NCBI RefSeq assembly: GCF_000956595.1
Contig: NZ_JYOO01000009.1
Span: forward strand, 62,001 to 126,000
Length of the DNA stretch: 64,000 nucleotides
Direction of reading: 5' to 3'
Source of the DNA: Priestia aryabhattai B8W22
GTDB lineage: Bacteria; Bacillota; Bacilli; Bacillales; Bacillaceae_H
How positions within the stretch are numbered: position 1 is the first letter of the stretch; each line of letters begins with the position of its first letter. Shown in pieces: positions 32,919 through 42,308 of this stretch. The notes under the pieces were generated by a model. That model saw only the letters and a program-made list of their open reading frames with translations. It was not told where the DNA came from and searched no databases. Made by a program: the position numbers and the translations under genes.

Positions 32919-33815
32919 TTATATGTATTCATGAGGCATACCGGAAGGTAAATGTTTAAAGTAATCAATCACAAACTGCCGGAAGGTTTGTTGTAAATCC
33001 GTCACGTAGCCTCCATTGTTCCAAGCTAAAAAGATAGTACGTTCAAATGTTTCCTCTTCAATTTTCAACAGTTTTACATCTTTTCCTGTAGAACCTCCCC
33101 ACGTCACTTCAGGAATAAAACCGATTCCTTGCTTCGCTCTAATCAAACCTCTCACTGTTGCTGGATCATCGCTTTCAAACGTAATTTGAGGTACAAAATT
33201 CTGTTCCTTACAAATCACATCCGTTATTTTTCTTAATTCTTTCCCTTTCTTTAGCACAATGAATTTCTCATTTTTAAGTTCATTTAACTTTACACGTGAT
33301 TGCTTGGCTAAATGGTGATCATGAGGGACTGCAAGCAAAATCGATTCACGAAGCAAAGGAGTATGTTGGATCTGACGGGTTGTTAATGGAAAAGCTGAAA
33401 TACATAAATCAAAATCAGGCTGTGAATAGCTATTAGTCAAATGCTGCATCAGCCGAAAACGCACCTGAGGATATTGCTCACGAAACCTGCTTAATAGCTC
33501 TGGAAGTAAATGTGAACTAGCTAATACAACAAGACGAATTTCTTCACATGGATCGCTCGACATATCCTTTAGCTCGTGTTTTGCGTCTTCTAATGTTTTT
33601 AAAGCACGTTCTACTTTGGCACAGAACGCTTTACCATACCGATTTAATTTAATGTATTTACCGTTTCGATCAAACAAACGAATGCCTAGCTCTTTTTCCA
33701 ACTGTGAAATCGTTTTGCTGAGCGCAGGCTGAGATACGTATAGCTCTTCAGCCGCTTTGCTGATATGTTCTAGTCTAGCAACTACTTGGAAATATTTTAG
33801 CTGTAAAAGCTCCAA
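32919..33815 (-). CDS. LysR-family transcriptional regulator, probably of madLM
   Basis: 298 residues. The N-terminal winged helix-turn-helix is typical ('LQLKYFQVVARLEHISKAAEELYVSQPALSKTI', described here by its parts: LKYF, HISKAAEEL, SQPALSKTI), and a periplasmic-binding-like effector domain follows from about residue 90. I favour TTG (codon ending at 33815), giving the family start MELLQLKYF, with GGTGG about eight bases upstream; GTG five codons earlier is possible. The effector is unknown. Location directly upstream of madLM on the same strand suggests that it responds to malonate (inference). Confidence 0.8.
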   Translation of the reverse strand: MELLQLKYFQVVARLEHISKAAEELYVSQPALSKTISQLEKELGIRLFDRNGKYIKLNRYGKAFCAKVERALKTLEDAKHELKDMSSDPCEEIRLVVLASSHLLPELLSRFREQYPQVRFRLMQHLTNSYSQPDFDLCISAFPLTTRQIQHTPLLRESILLAVPHDHHLAKQSRVKLNELKNEKFIVLKKGKELRKITDVICKEQNFVPQITFESDDPATVRGLIRAKQGIGFIPEVTWGGSTGKDVKLLKIEEETFERTIFLAWNNGGYVTDLQQTFRQFVIDYFKHLPSGMPHEYI

Positions 33816-33901
33816 TCCGTTCACCACCACTTTTATATGTTTAATTACTCTCTTTCTTTATTAATTACATATATACTTCATTTTCCCTGCTATTTCGACA
33901 A

Positions 33902-33945
33902 AAAATAAGCAGCAGAGGCCATTTGGCTCCCTGCTGCTTATTTCT
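33902..33945 (-). terminator. Terminator of spx
   Basis: AAATAAGCAGCAG pairs with CTGCTGCTTATTT, with a second GGCC/GGCT pairing inside. On the minus strand TTTTTG follows. It lies about 75 bases after the spx stop codon. Confidence 0.75.
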
Positions 33946-34017
33946 TTATATACCAACTTCAAGCAAACGTTACTTGGTTGGTTTCTTATTTAAATCTTAA
34001 ACAGACAAATATAAAAA

Positions 34018-34416
34018 TTAACCATTCACAAGTCTTTGAGCTTCGCGAAGTTGGAAAGTACGCACTTTACGTGGTAAGAAACGACGGATCTCGTCTTCAT
34101 TATAACCAACTTGTAGACGTTTTTCATCAATGATAATCGGACGGCGCAATAAGCCAGGATTTTGCTGAATTAATTCATACAAATCTTGTAAAGGCATAGC
34201 GTCTACCTGAACGTCTAGTTTTTGGAAAGTTTTCGAACGTGTTGAAATGATTTCATCTGTTCCATCTTCTGTCATACGTAAAATTTCTTTAATCTCATCG
34301 ATTGATAACGGCTCTGAAAAGATATTACGCTCTGTATATCCAATATCATTTTCCTCTAACCAAGCTTTCGCTTTACGACAAGATGTACAACTTGGTGATG
34401 TATATAATGTAACCAT
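34018..34416 (-). CDS. spx: Redox-sensitive RNA polymerase regulator Spx
   Basis: 132 residues of the ArsC-like Spx family. The redox switch CTSC is Cys10/Cys13, Gly52 in 'MTEDGTDEI' is the residue that contacts the RNA polymerase alpha C-terminal domain, and Arg92 lies in 'LLRRPII'. The C-terminus 'REAQRLVNG' differs slightly from the ClpXP tail of B. subtilis, with one extra residue. Spx activates thiol-stress genes when oxidised. Its ClpXP adaptor SpxH is encoded at 23350. Unlike in B. subtilis, yjbC is not upstream in the same operon but 4 kb away on the other strand. Confidence 0.92.
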   Translation of the reverse strand: MVTLYTSPSCTSCRKAKAWLEENDIGYTERNIFSEPLSIDEIKEILRMTEDGTDEIISTRSKTFQKLDVQVDAMPLQDLYELIQQNPGLLRRPIIIDEKRLQVGYNEDEIRRFLPRKVRTFQLREAQRLVNG

Positions 34417-34835
34417 TTACTCCTTCACTCCTTCTATCATAATCGGTCATAACATTCAAAACATGAACTGTAAATCATGTTGTTTTATACAAACTTCAAC
34501 GAGTGTAAATATTTAATGACTGATAATGAAAATCGATACTACTTTATAATTACTTTTAAAAAATAATATCTATTTGCATTATACTATAAACTTCATCGGA
34601 ATGATATACTTTTTAAAGTGAACTAGTACATTAGTTCGTTCCTTCACTGTCATTATTTTCATTACCGATTTTCTTCATTATTTATTTACCACACTACTAT
34701 TACGAATAAACCTGTAGATTAGTTTCATTTTTTTTATTATTTTTTTCTTTCACAAATTCCTCGAACTTTTCAGTCACTAAAAAAGCCTTGCAGAAGAAAT
34801 GACTTTTCTGCAAAGCTTTTGAGATAATCTCTTAT
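34417..34835. other. Gene-free region upstream of spx, 419 bp
   Basis: It should carry the promoter or promoters of spx. It is AT-rich. The right end (34781-34820) is the terminator of the permease gene. I see no ORF with a ribosome-binding site, and I could not assign specific sigma or PerR sites with confidence. Confidence 0.45.
34781..34820 (-). terminator. Terminator of the APA-type permease gene
   Basis: AAAGCCTTGCAGAA pairs with TTCTGCAAAGCTTT with one mismatch over a 10-base loop. TTTTTAGTGAC follows on the minus strand. Confidence 0.75.
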
Positions 34836-36239
34836 TTATTTAATAGCTGATGCGCTTTTTCCTCGTCTCATTAAGATAGGATACAGTAAAAGCCCGATGA
34901 CAAATAAGCCAATACCTAGGAAAAATGTTTTTAAATCAGCTGTCCCTGTCTTAATCACCCATAGCGAATAAATAAGTGCTAACGAAGCAATAATTCCGTC
35001 TTTTACTCGCGATCCTTTAATAATATCGTACGTCTCACCTGTCACAATAAGCTTTAATTGATAAACTGTCGTCACAAAATAAGGAACTAAATAAGCGAGA
35101 GTAGCTACAACGATAGCGAAATTATAGGCTTGCGAAACTGTGCCTGAAATAGTCGCAAACAAAAACAACTGTGTTAAGCCATTTGTTAATGTTAGTGAGC
35201 GGGCTGGACTATTGTTCTGATTCGTTTTAGCAAACCACTGTGGAAACAACCCTGATTTTGCTGCTTGATAAGGAACTTCTGCACTCACAACAATCCATCC
35301 AACAGTAGAACCTAATAAAGATATAAGTGCTAAAATGGCCATTACATAAGCACCTTTATGTCCAATAACCATTTCTAACGTATCTACCAAAGGCTTTTGA
35401 GACTGCTGAAGCTGAGCTGTCGAAAGAATCCCCATAGCGAGAAGCGTAATTCCCACATAGATAACCATTGAGATTAATAATCCAAGCAGCGTTGCTTTCT
35501 TTACTACTTTTTGTGATTTTGCACGATTAGATAACAGTACAGCTGATTCAATTCCGATAAACGCCCACAGCGTAGCAATGGCTGCTCCATTGACCTGACT
35601 TCCTAATCCTACATTTATACCCTTTGAATTAACAAATTCTGTACTGACCAGGTTGGATGCGCTAAATAGCGATAGCGCCACAACAATAAATAAACCGAAT
35701 CCAATAATTTTAGCTGCCGTTGTGATAAAGTTAATATTACCGGCGCTATTGATATCTCTCTGCAAAATAGCTTGAATCCCCCATAGTACAACAGAACATA
35801 CTAAAAACGTAATAAATTTTCCAGCTTCTAATTGAAAATCTCCGACTGAAAATAAAATATCTTTACTCTCCATTACTGGAAAGAACGTTGTTAAGTACCC
35901 TGCAAACGATATGATGACAGATGCTGTTGCAGCCCAGTTTGCTGCCCAATAACCCCAAGCCATGCTATACCCAGCTACTTTACCTGCTTTAGGCGATGAA
36001 AAAAGATTCGCTGCATAACTTTGAGGCCCTCCTTTTAATTCAGGCTTTCTCATGACTAAGTTCCCGAACACAAGAGCAATCATGAATACGCCAAGACCTG
36101 TTGCAACCCAAGCAAGTGTTGAACCAATTGGACTTGATACGTTTGCTAAATTAGAAGGAAGCATAAATACTCCTCCGCCTACCATATTACCAACTACAAA
36201 GGCTGTTAAAAACCAAAGACCCCATTTTTTATCTTTCAT
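34836..36239 (-). CDS. APC-superfamily basic amino acid/polyamine antiporter
   Basis: 467 residues, 12-13 membrane helices. The first helix has the APC substrate loop 'VGNMVGGGVFMLP', and the order of helices fits the APA (basic amino acid/polyamine antiporter, ArcD/LysP-like YvsH) group. Transport of arginine, ornithine or lysine is likely by family, but the specificity is not decided from sequence. The gene stands alone between its own terminator and a dispersed repeat. It belongs to the insertion that separates spx from yjbC. The ATG is preceded by AAGGAGAAA. Confidence 0.75.
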   Translation of the reverse strand: MKDKKWGLWFLTAFVVGNMVGGGVFMLPSNLANVSSPIGSTLAWVATGLGVFMIALVFGNLVMRKPELKGGPQSYAANLFSSPKAGKVAGYSMAWGYWAANWAATASVIISFAGYLTTFFPVMESKDILFSVGDFQLEAGKFITFLVCSVVLWGIQAILQRDINSAGNINFITTAAKIIGFGLFIVVALSLFSASNLVSTEFVNSKGINVGLGSQVNGAAIATLWAFIGIESAVLLSNRAKSQKVVKKATLLGLLISMVIYVGITLLAMGILSTAQLQQSQKPLVDTLEMVIGHKGAYVMAILALISLLGSTVGWIVVSAEVPYQAAKSGLFPQWFAKTNQNNSPARSLTLTNGLTQLFLFATISGTVSQAYNFAIVVATLAYLVPYFVTTVYQLKLIVTGETYDIIKGSRVKDGIIASLALIYSLWVIKTGTADLKTFFLGIGLFVIGLLLYPILMRRGKSASAIK

Positions 36240-36424
36240 TTGCCGTTTCTCCTTTTGCTTTCTAAAAGCTTAAACTTTTGACATAGAAAGCTCGATGCTA
36301 ATCTATTAAAACATAGAAATTATTTGTTTCTTCATTTATTTCTTCATTTGTTTAACAATATAATATATTAGCACACTAAAGCGAAAAGAGAAATAATAAA
36401 TCTTTCATTTTCTTTTGGAAAAAA
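36240..36424. other. Upstream region of the APA-type permease
   Basis: AT-rich promoter region of the permease gene at 34836-36239. It contains several TTCATTT repeats and no ORF. The adjoining dispersed repeat extends the gene-free stretch to 36708. Confidence 0.4.
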
Positions 36425-36712
36425 ATGAGACTTAAACATAACTAAATCACTTCAACCTAAAGACAAACAAATTGGGTAAATGAGCTAGTATGGATCACTT
36501 GTTCCACCGCTGTTGATTTTCGTGCAAGACTTTGCTTCCTGCAGGAGTTTTCGCCTTGCTCTCCAATCAACCGCTAGACGCGGCTACATACATGAAATCT
36601 ACGTTCACCCTACCAATAAAAAAATCCGAACGAGTTGGATTCTTAATCAAGAATTCAACTCGTTCGGATTTCCCTTCAACGAAACTACTTTTGTCCGGAC
36701 CTCATTTTTTAT
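36425..36712 (-). repeat. Dispersed MITE-like repeat, full copy C
   Basis: About 290 bp homologous to copy B at 13690-13950. Shared blocks include TAAAGACAAACAAATTGGG-like (copy B TAAAGACGCACAAATAGGA), TTTCGTGCAAGACTTTGCTT and ATCAACCGCTAG. The right end (read on minus: GAGGTCCGGACAAAAGTAG) follows the stop codon of the permease at 36709 immediately. A 20-bp near-perfect stem (36622-36644 with 36649-36671) plus a seven-T run on the minus strand is the probable terminator of that permease. Compared with B, an extra GC-rich piece (CTGCAGGAGTTTTCGCC) is present. Confidence 0.7.
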
Positions 36713-38073
36713 CTTTTATGAAAACCTTTTGAATAGTAGACAACAACCAATAAAACAAACCATATCGGACCTACAATAAGGGCTATTCTTGTATCTGAGG
36801 AAAACCCCATCACCACTACTACTCCCGCTAAGAAAGCAAGAGCGAGATACGACGTATACGGGAAAAACGGAAGCTTATATTTTAAATCACTTACTTGCTG
36901 ATCGCTTAATCCTCTGCGGAAGCGAATTTGAGAAAGTAAAATAATGCCCCATGTCCAAATCGCTCCAATAGTAGCAATACTTGTAACCCACGTAAACACC
37001 TTATCAGGAACAACATAGTTTAAGCCAACTCCGAGTAGCAGTACAACAGCTGAAGCAATAACTGCTGCACCAGGCACGCCGCCTTTTGTTAAGTTGGCAT
37101 AGCGTTTTGGTGCTTCCCCGTGCTGAGCTAAATTAAATAACATACGGCCTGTACTAAAAATTCCACTGTTACAAGAAGATAAAGCCGCTGTTAACACTAC
37201 AAAGTTTATAATCCCTGCTGCAGCGGGAATTCCAGCTTTATCAAATGTTAAAACAAATGGGCTTCCTTGTGTTCCGATCTCTGGCCAAGGATAAATAGAC
37301 ATAATAACAAACAAAGCTCCGATGTAAAAAATCAAAATTCTCCACAGAACATTATCAATGGCTTTTGTTAATGTCTTTTCCGGATTTTTCACCTCTCCTG
37401 CTGTTACCCCAATCATTTCAATACCAAGGTAAGCAAACATAACCATTTGAAGTGATAAAAGAACGCCTTTCATGCCATTCGGGAAGAAGCCCCCGTGATT
37501 CCATAAATTACTGATTCCTGTTGCAATACCGCCATTTCCAATTCCAAAGATAATCATGCCTAGTCCAAGCACAATCATAAGGATAATCGTTACTACTTTA
37601 ATAAGAGAAAACCAAAACTCTAGTTCACCATATGCTTTTACAGCTAAAAAGTTAACGCCTGTCATGATAACAAGTGCTGCAAGTGCCCATATCCACTGGG
37701 GCACACCCGGGAACCAAAACTCCATATATACTCCAACAGCTGTAATTTCAGCCATACATGTAATAATCCACATAAACCAGTAGTTCCAGCCTGTTAAATA
37801 ACCAGCGAGTGGCCCTAAATAATCGTTAGCATACTTACTAAAAGAACCGGCTACTGGATTTTGTACTGCCATTTCACCTAGCGCTCTCATAATAAAAAAC
37901 ATAATAAGACCACTGATTCCATACATGATAAGAATACCAGGACCTGCTAACCGAATAGCAGATGCAGAACCTAAAAACAGTCCAACTCCGATAGCTGCAC
38001 CTAAAGACATTAAACTAATATGTCTTTCCTCAAGTCCACGGCTTAATTCTTTTTCTTGCGTGTTCTCTTGCAT
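36709..38073 (-). CDS. Amino acid permease, AAT family (proline/GABA-type)
   Basis: 454 residues, 12 membrane helices. The start 'LSRGLEERHISLMSLGAAIGVGLFLGSA' is the classic amino acid transporter (AAT) signature. 'GPGILIMYGISGLIMFFIMRALGEMAV' follows in the second helix region, and 'MFAYLGIEMIGVTAGEVKNPEKT' mid-protein. It is an H+-symporter for an amino acid; proline, GABA or histidine are typical of close relatives, but the substrate is open. The ATG codon ending at 38073 follows GGAGAGAG. The repeat copy C begins directly after the stop codon and seems to provide the terminator. Confidence 0.8.
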   Translation of the reverse strand: MQENTQEKELSRGLEERHISLMSLGAAIGVGLFLGSASAIRLAGPGILIMYGISGLIMFFIMRALGEMAVQNPVAGSFSKYANDYLGPLAGYLTGWNYWFMWIITCMAEITAVGVYMEFWFPGVPQWIWALAALVIMTGVNFLAVKAYGELEFWFSLIKVVTIILMIVLGLGMIIFGIGNGGIATGISNLWNHGGFFPNGMKGVLLSLQMVMFAYLGIEMIGVTAGEVKNPEKTLTKAIDNVLWRILIFYIGALFVIMSIYPWPEIGTQGSPFVLTFDKAGIPAAAGIINFVVLTAALSSCNSGIFSTGRMLFNLAQHGEAPKRYANLTKGGVPGAAVIASAVVLLLGVGLNYVVPDKVFTWVTSIATIGAIWTWGIILLSQIRFRRGLSDQQVSDLKYKLPFFPYTSYLALAFLAGVVVVMGFSSDTRIALIVGPIWFVLLVVVYYSKGFHKR

Positions 38074-38518
38074 AATTCTCTCTCCTAACATGTCCGTTTC
38101 ATTTAATAGCGGCTACTTGTATAGTATTAATTTATTTTTCAGTCAAATAATTCTAGGCAGTGTATGTACTAAAAATCTGATATTGCAAGTTCCACACCTG
38201 CACCTTTACCGCTATCACATCTATAAAATACAATATTAAAAAAACTTCACTTTGTTCATTTTATCAAAAATCACAAAAAATGCGATAGTTTTTTGTGATT
38301 TTCACAAAAAAACTTACGATCAAAACATAATAAAAACCATTTTTTACATTATATGTTCTTATTTCACCATAATTTTCTTACTATTAAGAATAATCAATCG
38401 ATTATTCTTCTATATTTTCAATTATAGATGCTTACTTTTCCCTAAAAGGGGTAAAGATAAGGTAACTGTTTAAACACTATTATGAACATCACCATGAAAA
38501 GATCAGTAGGAGGGTGCT
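38074..38518. other. Divergent permease/yjbC region, 445 bp, with a three-arm repeat
   Basis: Very AT-rich. It contains a perfect 14-bp inverted repeat (38267-38280 with 38289-38302), whose right arm can also pair with a third copy of TCACAAAAAA at 38302-38311. Mutually exclusive hairpins or a tandem operator are possible. No ORF with a ribosome-binding site. Confidence 0.5.
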
Positions 38519-39094
38519 ATGAATTGGTATGAAAAACTAAGTCAATATTTTCCCATTGAAGAAATGAAATCAAAGAAGCATATCGAAACGCTTTTACAAG
38601 AACGCAGCGATATTTATCATAAAAATGAAGGACCTCATCACGTATTAATGTACGTGGAAACAGACCAATTTATCTTTATTGATTACCTCTTTGTTTCAAA
38701 AGACGCTAGAGGTCAAGGGCTTGGCGGTAAATTAATTGATGAGTTAAAACAGCATAACAAACCAATTATCTTAGAAGTAGAGCCTGTAGACTATAAAGAT
38801 TCAGACTCAGCAAAACGACTGCATTTTTATAAACGTGCAGACTTTAAGCATGCTCAAACAATCGGCTATAACCGCCGCTCATTAGCTACAAATGAAATTA
38901 ACCAGATGGAAATCCTATACTGGTCTCCTACCTCTGAAACAGAGGAAAGCATCTTAAATAAAATGAAAAAAACGTACGAGCTAATTCATACGTACAAAGA
39001 CAAAGAAATATATGGTGCGTCTTATCAGCCGGCAGATCAAGTGTTAAAAATTGATAAAAATCGTAAAGACGGCGATATCTTAGCAGATTTATAA
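38519..39094 (+). CDS. yjbC: GNAT-family acetyltransferase YjbC
   Basis: 191 residues. An N-terminal GNAT domain has the acetyl-CoA motif 'VSKDARGQGLGGKLIDELK' near residue 60-78, then 'RLHFYKRADF', and a C-terminal extension of about 60 residues ends 'KDGDILADL'. Size and sequence fit YjbC of B. subtilis, a putative acetyltransferase cotranscribed with spx and linked to salt stress survival. Here it is on the opposite strand to spx with permease genes between. GGAGGG lies a few bases before the ATG. Confidence 0.85.
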   Translation: MNWYEKLSQYFPIEEMKSKKHIETLLQERSDIYHKNEGPHHVLMYVETDQFIFIDYLFVSKDARGQGLGGKLIDELKQHNKPIILEVEPVDYKDSDSAKRLHFYKRADFKHAQTIGYNRRSLATNEINQMEILYWSPTSETEESILNKMKKTYELIHTYKDKEIYGASYQPADQVLKIDKNRKDGDILADL

Positions 39095-39128
39095 AAAGAA
39101 GGTAGACATGCGTCTACCTCCTTTTTAT
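39093..39128 (+). terminator. Terminator of yjbC
   Basis: AAAAAGAAGGTAGAC pairs with GTCTACCTCCTTTTT around a 4-base loop, directly at the yjbC stop codon. Confidence 0.85.
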
Positions 39129-39343
39129 ATTTTTGAATTATTATTCAAACCAAAACATTATTAAACACTTATATTCCTTTAGTTATAAGATTTACATATA
39201 GATATTTTGTCTTAAATATAAAATTCTGAAAATTTTCAATAGTATTTTCTAATCCTGTATTGTATAATACCTGTAAAGCGCTAATGTTACTTGTTCTTAC
39301 ATGTTTTTCTCAATTTAAAGTTTAGCGTTCTTTGATAACTAAA

Positions 39344-39375
39344 TAAAAAACGACCTCGTTGTGAGATCGTTTTTG
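39344..39375 (-). terminator. Terminator of the opp operon
   Basis: AAAAACGACCTC pairs with GAGATCGTTTTT (one G-U) over a 5-base loop and ends in TTTTTTATTTAG on the minus strand, just after oppF. Confidence 0.85.
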
Positions 39376-40293
39376 TTATGTTGTATATGCGGCAAACTCT
39401 GCTTGAGAACAAGACACGTAGTGACCTGGAGATACTTCTCTAAGCTCTGGTTCTTCACCGTTATAGTCATGGATACCTGGATCATAAATTTTGCGCTGAC
39501 GCGTTTTTTCACTGTCAGGATCGGGAAGCGGAATAGCGGAAAGCAACGCTTTTGTATATGGATGAACAGGGTTTCGATAAAGCTCATCACTTGGTGCAAG
39601 CTCTACAATCTTACCTCTGTACATAACGCCGATGCGGTCACTAATGTATTTTACCATTGACAAATCATGGGCGATAAATAAATATGTTAGTCCACGTTCA
39701 CGCTGTAACTTCTTCATTAAGTTAACAACTTGAGCTTGTATAGATACGTCCAAAGCTGAGATTGGTTCATCTGCGATGATAAAATCAGGTTCTACTGCCA
39801 GTGCTCTTGCGATACCGATACGCTGACGCTGGCCGCCACTAAACTCATGTGGATAGCGGTTTGCATGTTCTTTGTTAAGTCCCACGGTTTCAAGAAGCTC
39901 GTGAACCTTTGCCATACGCTCTTTTTTCGTCTTAGCTAAACCGTGAATGTCAATGCCTTCTGCTATGATATCTGCTACGGTCATACGAGGGTTAAGTGAC
40001 GCATATGGATCTTGGAAAATCATTTGCATTTTACGATTGAATTTTTTAAGCTCTGAGCGAGATTTGCGACCATGTACATTTTCGCCATTAAATAGCACCT
40101 CACCGCTAGTAGCATCATATAAACGAATAATCGTTCTGCCTGTCGTTGACTTTCCGCAACCGGATTCACCTACAAGACCTAACGTCTCTCCCCGGAAGAT
40201 GTCAAACGTCAGACCATCAACTGCTTTAATTGTTCCTTTACTTGTGAAAAAATGCTGCTTTAAGCCTTTAATCTCTAATAATTTATCTGTCAT
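39376..40293 (-). CDS. oppF: Oligopeptide ABC transporter ATP-binding protein OppF
   Basis: 305 residues: Walker [10 protein letters not shown] near residue 42, Q-loop '[12 protein letters not shown]', ABC signature '[15 protein letters not shown]', Walker B '[12 protein letters not shown]' and the switch histidine in 'FIAHDLSMV'. The C-terminal oligopeptide-type extension carries one cysteine region ('[11 protein letters not shown]'), shorter than that of AppF. It pairs with OppD to power import. The ATG codon ending at 40293 starts one base after the oppD stop, so they are coupled. Last gene of oppABCDF. Confidence 0.92.
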   Translation of the reverse strand: MTDKLLEIKGLKQHFFTSKGTIKAVDGLTFDIFRGETLGLVGESGCGKSTTGRTIIRLYDATSGEVLFNGENVHGRKSRSELKKFNRKMQMIFQDPYASLNPRMTVADIIAEGIDIHGLAKTKKERMAKVHELLETVGLNKEHANRYPHEFSGGQRQRIGIARALAVEPDFIIADEPISALDVSIQAQVVNLMKKLQRERGLTYLFIAHDLSMVKYISDRIGVMYRGKIVELAPSDELYRNPVHPYTKALLSAIPLPDPDSEKTRQRKIYDPGIHDYNGEEPELREVSPGHYVSCSQAEFAAYTT

Positions 40294-40294
40294 G

Positions 40295-41365
40295 TTATTC
40301 ACCATCCTTCGCTACGAGTACAGGTGTACTGTATACATTATCAACTTTACGCATGCGACGCTGAACTGAAGCAGGCGGCTCTACTTTTGGTGCATCGGGA
40401 TGTAACAGCCATGTTTTTGCATAGTGCGTATCAGATATTTTGAACATTGGAGGTTCTTGCTCAAAATCAATTTTCATTGCGTATGGATTTCGCGCTGCAA
40501 ATGCATCTCCCTTTGGAGGATTCGTTAAATCTGGCGGCGTTCCAGGAATAGCAGCCAGCTCTTCTTCTGCCTCGTTATCTAAGCTTGGCATAGAAGCTAG
40601 CAGTCCCCACGTGTACGGATGTTGAGGATCATAAAATACTTCATCCACTGTGCCCGTTTCAACAATTTGACCAGCGTACATAACGGCTACTCGATCTGCT
40701 ACATTTGCTACTACACCAAGATCATGGGTAATAAAGATAATAGATGTATCCGTTTTTTTCTGAATGTCTTTCATCAACTCTAAAATTTGAGCTTGAATGG
40801 TTACATCAAGCGCGGTTGTTGGTTCATCAGCGATCAGTAATTTCGGATTAGAAGCAAGAGCCATCGCAATGACAACACGCTGTCTCATCCCGCCGCTGAA
40901 TTCATGCGGATATTGATTCACACGCTGTTCTGGAAAAGGAATGCCTACAAGCGTTAGTAGCTCGACTGCACGTTTTTTCGCTTCCGCTTTAGATACTTTA
41001 GAATGCTTGATTACGACTTCACCAATTTGAGCTCCAACTTTCATCGTCGGATTTAAAGAAGTCATTGGATCTTGGAAGATCATACCGATATCTTTGCCGC
41101 GAATAGCTTCCATTTCTTTATCCGTTTTCTTTGCTAAATCAATGCCGTCAAACAGCATTTCACCGCTTTTAATTCGGCCAGGAGGCATCGGAATAAGGCG
41201 CATGATCGTTTGTGAAGTTACACTTTTACCAGATCCTGACTCACCAACAATTGCTAGCGTTTCACCTTTATTTAAGTGGAAGTTAACGCCGCGAACAGCT
41301 TGAACTTCTCCGCCATATGTTTTAAATGATACAGCTAAATTTTTTACTTCTAATAAACGTGACAT
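40295..41365 (-). CDS. oppD: Oligopeptide ABC transporter ATP-binding protein OppD
   Basis: 356 residues: Walker A GESGSGKS, '[17 protein letters not shown]', signature '[15 protein letters not shown]', Walker B '[12 protein letters not shown]', switch 'FITHDLGVV', and the C-terminal oligopeptide extension. Works with OppF at the OppBC membrane channel. It follows oppC by 14 bases. In B. subtilis the Opp (Spo0K) system imports nutrient peptides and the signalling peptides for competence and sporulation. Confidence 0.92.
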   Translation of the reverse strand: MSRLLEVKNLAVSFKTYGGEVQAVRGVNFHLNKGETLAIVGESGSGKSVTSQTIMRLIPMPPGRIKSGEMLFDGIDLAKKTDKEMEAIRGKDIGMIFQDPMTSLNPTMKVGAQIGEVVIKHSKVSKAEAKKRAVELLTLVGIPFPEQRVNQYPHEFSGGMRQRVVIAMALASNPKLLIADEPTTALDVTIQAQILELMKDIQKKTDTSIIFITHDLGVVANVADRVAVMYAGQIVETGTVDEVFYDPQHPYTWGLLASMPSLDNEAEEELAAIPGTPPDLTNPPKGDAFAARNPYAMKIDFEQEPPMFKISDTHYAKTWLLHPDAPKVEPPASVQRRMRKVDNVYSTPVLVAKDGE

Positions 41366-41379
41366 ATGAGTTCACTTCC

Positions 41380-42306
41380 TTACTTACGTAGTTTTGGATC
41401 TAACGCATCTCGTAATCCATCACCAATTACGTTGAACGCTAAGATTGTTAAACAGATAAACAAACCTGGGAAAAATAAGCGCCAAGGATAGTATTCCAAA
41501 GCAGGTAAGCCTTCTGAAGCCATTGTTCCCCAGCTTGCAAGCGGTGCCGGAACGCCTAGTCCCAAGTAGCTTAAAAATGCTTCTGTAAAGATTGCTGAAG
41601 GAATCGTTAGTGTCATTGTTACTAAAATTGGACCTGTTGCATTAGGAATAAGATGTTTAAATAAAATACGCTTTGTTGTTGCTCCTAAAGTTTGTGAAGC
41701 CATTACGTACTCTTGGTTTTTCAACTGCAATACTTGTCCACGTACAATACGGGCCATGTTAATCCAGCCAGTAATGGTCATTGCCAAAATCATCGTGCCT
41801 AACCCTTGGCCAAGCATAACCATCAAAATAATAACAAGTAAAAGGTAAGGAACACCATATAAGATATCCGCAACACGCATCATTGTTTCATCCGTACGGC
41901 CGCCACGGTATCCAGAGATGCTTCCCCAAACTACGCCGATGAATAAATCAATTAAAGCTGCTGCTAACCCGATAAATAATGAAATACGAGCGCCTTCCCA
42001 CGTACGGGCAAACACATCGCGCCCTAATTCATCTGTGCCGAACCAGTGCTCAGAAGATGGTGCCTGATTAGCATTCAATAAATCATTCGTTGCATAATCA
42101 TATTTCACCATCAATGGACCAAATATAGCCATAAAAACAAGGAGAACCATTAGTACTACACCAAACATAGCAAGCTTATTTTTGCGAAAACGAATAAAAA
42201 CATCTTGCCAGAACGAAAGACTCGGTTTTTCAATCTTTTCTGCTTGAGCATGGTCAATCCCTGCTGTTTCAAACATTTCTTTAGGAATTTTCGGAAGTTG
42301 CTGCAT
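41380..42306 (-). CDS. oppC: Oligopeptide ABC transporter permease OppC
   Basis: 308 residues. A cytoplasmic N-terminus of about 35 residues is followed by six membrane helices. The DppC/OppC signature is visible as 'GTDELGRDVFARTWEGARISL' and the EAA loop in 'ASQTLGATTKRILFKHLIPN'. It forms the channel with OppB, whose gene ends two bases upstream of the oppC start region. Start ATG with GGAGAG upstream. Confidence 0.92.
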   Translation of the reverse strand: MQQLPKIPKEMFETAGIDHAQAEKIEKPSLSFWQDVFIRFRKNKLAMFGVVLMVLLVFMAIFGPLMVKYDYATNDLLNANQAPSSEHWFGTDELGRDVFARTWEGARISLFIGLAAALIDLFIGVVWGSISGYRGGRTDETMMRVADILYGVPYLLLVIILMVMLGQGLGTMILAMTITGWINMARIVRGQVLQLKNQEYVMASQTLGATTKRILFKHLIPNATGPILVTMTLTIPSAIFTEAFLSYLGLGVPAPLASWGTMASEGLPALEYYPWRLFFPGLFICLTILAFNVIGDGLRDALDPKLRK

Positions 42307-42308
42307 AG

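Noticed and set aside
36532-36779. Plus-strand frames across the repeat at 36.5 kb
   Set aside because: They run through the dispersed repeat and into the antisense of the permease, without ribosome-binding sites or protein-like composition.
39220-39234. AAAATTCTGAAAATT, a 13 of 15 CodY-like site
   Set aside because: It lies between two convergent gene ends (yjbC and oppF), where a repressor site would have no promoter to control.
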